From: Bacteroidales bacterium UBA3810
Lineage (GTDB): Bacteria; Bacteroidota; Bacteroidia; Bacteroidales; Paludibacteraceae
Direction of reading: 5' to 3'
DNA length: 34,251 nucleotides
NCBI GenBank assembly: GCA_002368645.1
Contig: DFEE01000017.1
Span: 53,457-87,707, forward strand
Shown here piece after piece: positions 31,766-34,251 of the stretch (positions are counted from its first letter, which is position 1; every line of letters begins with the position of its first letter). The notes under the pieces are model-generated. The model saw only the letters and a list, made by a program, of their open reading frames with translations, was not told the origin of the DNA and did no database searches. The position numbers and the translations under genes were made by a program.

Positions 31766-31797
31766 CAAAATTACTAAAAATAATTGACATACGCAAA
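31766..31797 (-). promoter_or_regulatory. Minus-strand promoter without a downstream gene
   Basis: On the minus strand TTTG (31794-31797), 20 bases, TAATTTTG (31766-31773). A transcript would cross the TTACCCGA sites and the tRNA-like repeat and could stop at the 31581-31604 hairpin, giving an RNA of about 170-180 bases. No open frame of useful length follows. Confidence 0.6.
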
Positions 31798-31815
31798 TAT
31801 TTTTCAATAATTTTT

Positions 31816-31930
31816 TAATTTTAATCACCGAGTTGGCGTATTTTTAATCACCGAGTTGGCGCTATTTTGTTCGGTCATTTGGCGGAAAGTTATTTGGGAA
31901 GATGGCGGAGTTTTGTTTGGAAATTTGGCG
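31816..31930 (+). repeat. 23 bp periodic repeat, five units
   Basis: The motif TGGCG starts at 31834, 31857, 31880, 31903 and 31926, exactly 23 bases apart each time. Units 1 and 2 share TTTTAATCACCGAGTTGGCG. Units 3-5 have diverged but keep a T-rich 5' half and end in TTGGCG or ATGGCG. Confidence 0.85.
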
Positions 31931-31988
31931 ACAACTATTCATATTTCATACAAATTCCTACTTTTTGAAGTGAAAAAGTAAAATAATC

Positions 31989-32019
31989 TTGCATATTTCG
32001 CTAAATTGTTATAACTTTG
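31989..32019 (+). promoter_or_regulatory. Promoter of the island lipoprotein gene
   Basis: TTG (31989-31991), 20 bases, TAACTTTG (32012-32019). The ATG is 24 bases further on. Confidence 0.7.
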
Positions 32020-32043
32020 CAGTCGATTTTGAATACATTCCTT

Positions 32044-32796
32044 ATGAAGCGCATTCTATACATATTTTGCTTTGAGAGCATAGTGATTCTGGCATTATCT
32101 TCGTGCTGTAATTCTAGTTCGCTTGAAAATGCAAATTGGAACGATTCTGTAATAATTGATGAATTGCGACAAATAAATGCATCTATTTCAAATGATATGC
32201 TTGTTTTTCCATTGAAGGCTAATTTCTTTAGTGAGTGGCAGGAACAATCGGAAAAGTATGGTTCATTGCATAAAAATGCAGTTATTGACAGCCTTTATCA
32301 AATAGTCTTTTTGCATTATTACTATCCGGATACGAATAAATATACCTATTTCGTCCTTCCGATGAGTGTGGAGATAAATATTTACAATAGAAATTTCAAT
32401 GATACAACAGGAAGATATAGCTTATCTGATTTAAAATATAAATTAATGTTAGCATCAAAGGGTAATTATATCCCGCATTTAGATACTCATAAACCCGTTC
32501 TGTATCTTTTTGATAATAAGTACAAAACGCTTTCCGAATATCTGGGTGGAATATCTTCTGATGTGGGCGATGATATTATATACGATAATGTGCATGATTT
32601 GGAGCAACATATTGAAGTCAACTATGGTCATTGGGGAGGATATTGGCATTTTGAATCTATGCCTATCATAGAAGCGCTATGCATATTTAACAATGGTGTA
32701 TTGGTCTTTTTGCGTGATACATGGAATTCTGGTATAGATGTTTTTATTCCTTATGGAACCAATGAGTTTATTGAAGTTAGTAACTGGATAGAATAA
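32044..32796 (+). CDS. Predicted lipoprotein of unknown function, cargo of the tRNA-flanked segment
   Basis: The 250-residue protein has a signal peptide ending ALSSCC (lipidated Cys about residue 21). The mature part is rich in Tyr, Asn and Asp, with segments such as HYYYPDTNKYTYFVLPMSVEINIYN and VNYGHWGGYWHFESMPIIEALCIFNNGVLVFLRDTWNSGIDVFIPYGTNEF. I recognise no family. The gene is visibly richer in A and T than its neighbours, and it is the only gene between the two copies of the tRNA-His 3'-end repeat. Both facts suggest acquisition by transfer. It has its own promoter and a strong terminator. ATG 32044 starts the signal peptide; an upstream TTG (32017) lies within the promoter. Confidence 0.78.
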   Translation: MKRILYIFCFESIVILALSSCCNSSSLENANWNDSVIIDELRQINASISNDMLVFPLKANFFSEWQEQSEKYGSLHKNAVIDSLYQIVFLHYYYPDTNKYTYFVLPMSVEINIYNRNFNDTTGRYSLSDLKYKLMLASKGNYIPHLDTHKPVLYLFDNKYKTLSEYLGGISSDVGDDIIYDNVHDLEQHIEVNYGHWGGYWHFESMPIIEALCIFNNGVLVFLRDTWNSGIDVFIPYGTNEFIEVSNWIE

Positions 32797-32847
32797 ATAT
32801 TTCAGGACTAGACAACTTACTTCATAACTCTTTCACACAAAAAAACG

Positions 32848-32873
32848 GCGGAGATACCATCTGGTATTTCCGC
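32848..32873. terminator. Hairpin terminator between the island lipoprotein and tRNA-His
   Basis: GCGGAGATACC (32848-32858) pairs with GGTATTTCCGC (32863-32873) through 11 pairs including one G-T, with loop ATCT. TGTTTTC follows on the plus strand and an A-tract precedes it. It can serve both the lipoprotein gene (+) and the tRNA transcript (-). Confidence 0.8.
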
Positions 32874-32880
32874 TGTTTTC

Positions 32881-32908
32881 GGGTGGAGTGTGGGGCTCGA
32901 ACCCACGA
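32881..32908. repeat. Right copy of 28 bp tRNA-His 3'-end repeat (attL-like)
   Basis: This is the tRNA-proximal copy of the exact 28 bp repeat seen at 31611-31638, 1,270 bp away in the same orientation. It covers the acceptor 3' strand, T-arm and one flanking base of tRNA-His. The similarity extends slightly beyond the repeat through a shared TGTTTT. Confidence 0.75.
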
Positions 32909-32955
32909 CACTCGGAACCACAATCCGATGCTCTGCCAACTGAGCTAAGACCACC
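32882..32955 (-). tRNA. tRNA-His (anticodon GTG)
   Basis: The minus strand folds as a tRNA: D-arm GCTCAGTTGGCAGAGC, anticodon stem TCGGA/TCCGA around loop TTGTGGT (anticodon GTG), and T-arm GTGGG/CCCAC around TTCGAGC. An extra 5' G (position -1) opposite C73 is typical of tRNA-His. CCA is not encoded. The acceptor stem is imperfect: GTGGTCT against ACTCCAC leaves T-T and C-C mismatches at pairs 5-68 and 6-67. It is downstream of tRNA-Glu on the same strand, and they probably share one transcript. Confidence 0.85.
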
Positions 32956-32999
32956 ATTTGCGCTTTTAGGGCGCAAGGGACTCCTGCGAGTTCCCTTTG

Positions 33000-33072
33000 T
33001 AGTGCTACCCGGAGTCGAACCGGGGTTTACGGCGTGAGAGGCCGTTGTCCTGGGCCACTAGACGATAGCACC
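33000..33072 (-). tRNA. tRNA-Glu (anticodon CTC)
   Basis: The minus strand gives GGTGCTA TC GTCT..., an anticodon stem ACGGC/GCCGT around loop CTCTCAC (anticodon CTC), and T-arm CCCGG/CCGGG around TTCGACT. The acceptor pairs fully except for a G1-T72 wobble. CCA is not encoded. A promoter lies upstream at 33098-33129. Confidence 0.9.
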
Positions 33073-33339
33073 CTAATGCTTTACGCGAAAGCGACTGCAA
33101 AATTACAACAAAAAAATGAAACTACCAAATTTTTCTGCATTTTTTTGCAAAAATCATCAAAAAAGCTGCTTTATGTGTTAAAAACGGCTTTTTGAATCCA
33201 TAATCCATCGTATAAGCACGTCAAGCTATAAGCAAGCAGAATGCAAGCTTTCAATAGTAGGTGGTTAGTAGGTGATTACTATGTTATTTGTACGTAATTC
33301 AGCCGACGGCAAGCCTACCACAGCATAACAAAATAACAG
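33073..33339. other. Intergenic stretch upstream of tRNA-Glu
   Basis: Apart from the tRNA promoter, I see only AT-rich DNA, a weak stem (AAAAAGC 33160-33166 with GCTTTTT 33187-33193) and small direct repeats such as CTATAAGCA/GTATAAGCA. There is no gene. Confidence 0.5.
33098..33129 (-). promoter_or_regulatory. Promoter of the tRNA-Glu/tRNA-His transcript
   Basis: On the minus strand TTTG (33126-33129), 20 bases, TAATTTTG (33098-33105), about 26 bases before tRNA-Glu. Confidence 0.75.
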
Positions 33340-33741
33340 TATCCGCCTCGACAACTTCTTATCTCGCACAATGTGCTCGAACGATTCTTTCATCCGCTCC
33401 ATGGTCTAGCAATCCCTCAAAGTGGGGAGTCTATAATAAAATCGTTAATGGTGGCAATGAGGCTGGTTTATGGAGAACACTTACTTACCAAGAATGGGAA
33501 TATCTATTCAAAGGACGCACTAATGCTTCCAGATTATTTGGCTTTGGAAAAGTTTATAGTGTGGAAGGAATCATACTACTTCCAGATGGATGGGTAACGC
33601 CCGATGGACTAACGTTTAACCCAAGCACGGAGGAAGGATTAGACCCTACATATTCTCAGATTCTTTTCATATTCAACTACTGCTGAATGGAAAAGTAATG
33701 TGCACCAAAATGCAGTTCGCTTAGTCAGGGACATCGAATAA
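33340..33741 (+). pseudogene. Frameshifted, internally deleted remnant of a Bacteroidales surface-protein domain (FISUMP-like)
   Basis: The plus frame up to 33686 reads WGVYNKIVNGGNEAGLWRTLTYQEWEYLF KGRTNASRLFGFG, then VEGIILLPDGW. This is the recurring 'NGGN.a..WRTLT..EW.YLF..RtnA...G...V.Gv.G.ILLPD.W' block of secreted Bacteroidales paralogues related to the Fibrobacter major paralogous domain. Near 33655-33660 the homology shifts by one base to a frame reading SFSYSTTAEWKSNVHQNAVRLVRDIE and stopping at 33739-33741. The ~60 residues usually found between 'TTAEW' and 'SVRLVRD' (GAVFLPAAG...) are missing, as is the secreted N-terminus. The left boundary is approximate. Confidence 0.68.
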
Positions 33742-33763
33742 ATACCGACTAGTAAAGAACCCC

Positions 33764-33807
33764 AAATACAAAGAACGCGCGTATGTGTACGCGCGTTCTT
33801 TGTATTT
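33764..33807. terminator. Perfect 20 bp hairpin terminator between the remnant and nqrF
   Basis: Bases 33764-33783 are the exact reverse complement of 33788-33807, with loop TGTG. The stem runs from A/T-rich ends (AAATACAAAG) into a GC-rich tip (AACGCGCGTA). It lies between convergent genes and, with A/T tracts on both sides, should work in both directions. Confidence 0.85.
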
Positions 33808-33844
33808 ATATCCGAAAGGCTCAACGGGTGTCGAGCCGCTCGAC

Positions 33845-34251
33845 TTATCCCCCGAAGTTATCAAAACGAATATCGGCATCGTCCACTCCGAGGGAGTGCA
33901 GGAGATCCAATACTGTTTTTGCCATCATAGGAGGACCGCAGAGGTAGTACTCGACATCCTCGGGAGCGTCATGCTGCTTGAGGTAGGTGTCGCCCATGAC
34001 AGGAGCGATAAATCCGGGCGTGTAGCGTATACCCAGTTGGTCCGCCTTCGGGTCCGGACGGTCCAGCGCCAAGTGGAAATGGAAGTTCGGGAACTCCTTC
34101 TCCAAAGCGAGGAAATCGTCGAGGAAGAAGACCTCGTCGATAGCACGTGCGCCGTAGAAATAGTGCATCTCACGGTCACGGCAGTTGCGGGTCTTGAGCA
34201 TGTGCATGATCTGCGCACGCAGCGGTGCCATACCGGCTCCACCACCAACCC
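33845..34251 (-). CDS. nqrF: Na+-translocating NADH:quinone reductase subunit F, C-terminal part
   Basis: Only the last 134 or so residues are in the window; the gene continues past the right edge. The visible part is the NADH-binding half of the FNR-like domain: VGGGAGMAPLRAQIMHML, HYFYGARAIDEVFFLDDF, FHFHLALDRPDP, VEYYLCGPPMMAKTVLDLLHSLGVDDADIRFDNFGG. These match NqrF through to its usual FDDFGG-type end. NqrF takes electrons from NADH into the Na+-pumping NQR complex at the inner membrane. The 2Fe-2S domain and N-terminal helix are outside the window. The stop is followed by a strong shared hairpin terminator. Confidence 0.93.
   Translation of the reverse strand, partial: VGGGAGMAPLRAQIMHMLKTRNCRDREMHYFYGARAIDEVFFLDDFLALEKEFPNFHFHLALDRPDPKADQLGIRYTPGFIAPVMGDTYLKQHDAPEDVEYYLCGPPMMAKTVLDLLHSLGVDDADIRFDNFGG

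Larger units (their letters stand above)
31639..32016. other. Non-coding left arm of the tRNA-flanked segment
   Basis: No credible gene is present. The arm contains two direct TTACCCGA sites 11 bp apart (31724-31731, 31735-31742), a minus-strand promoter (31766-31797), and a 23 bp periodic array (31816-31930). Most of the rest is AT-rich. Confidence 0.6.

Noticed and set aside
33160..33193. Terminator hairpin AAAAAGC/GCTTTTT
   Set aside because: The loop is 20 bases, the stem is mostly A-T, and no gene ends nearby.

Overview
The window is chromosomal DNA from a Bacteroidota species, most likely a Bacteroidales member that carries a type IX secretion system (T9SS). Three things point there. 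Twelve promoters fit the Bacteroidota sigma-A pattern (TTG/TTTG, 19-21 bases, TAnnTTTG). The protein families are typical: T9SS plug protein, GSCFA protein, Ig-like lipoprotein, Na+-NQR, and a carboxyltransferase without a biotin domain. Shine-Dalgarno sequences are largely absent.

Left part (1-10.5 kb): the 5' end of a tRNA gene runs off the left edge. A T9SS plug-like gene (+) then meets, tail to tail with an 18 bp overlap, a seven-gene minus-strand operon that starts near 10.48 kb. In transcription order the operon encodes an OadA/PycB-type carboxyltransferase, RlmN, a MINPP-like histidine phosphatase, a WlbA/WbpB-type UDP-sugar dehydrogenase, two Wza-like export lipoproteins and a Wzc-type BY-kinase with a Tyr-Gly tail. 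The last four form a polysaccharide export and sugar module. WbpB-type sugars anchor T9SS cargo in Porphyromonas, so its position beside a T9SS gene is suggestive.

Middle (10.5-21.8 kb): gltX is transcribed divergently from that operon. A decayed zone of about 0.9 kb follows (12.2-13.06 kb), with C-terminal remnants of a GT32-like glycosyltransferase and of MutY, plus three kinds of short tandem repeat. Next come a three-gene operon of exported proteins of unknown function (13.4-15.7 kb) and a DUF975-addA-addB operon for double-strand-break processing.

Right (21.8-31.5 kb): a minus-strand operon encodes a ROK sugar kinase, NodB deacetylase, Ig-like lipoprotein, PnuC and GSCFA protein. Diverging from it is an arginine-deiminase-like lipoprotein with an EamA transporter. 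A Gfo/Idh/MocA oxidoreductase, probably on a leaderless mRNA, follows with a two-TM protein that has a degenerate NUDIX-like domain.

Far right (31.55-34.25 kb): a small tRNA-associated island. A 28 bp copy of the tRNA-His 3' end occurs twice, 1,270 bp apart. Between the copies are a minus-strand promoter, a five-unit 23 bp periodic repeat and one AT-rich lipoprotein gene, but no integrase. The tRNA-His and tRNA-Glu genes, a frameshifted surface-protein remnant, a perfect 20 bp hairpin terminator and the 3' part of nqrF complete the window.
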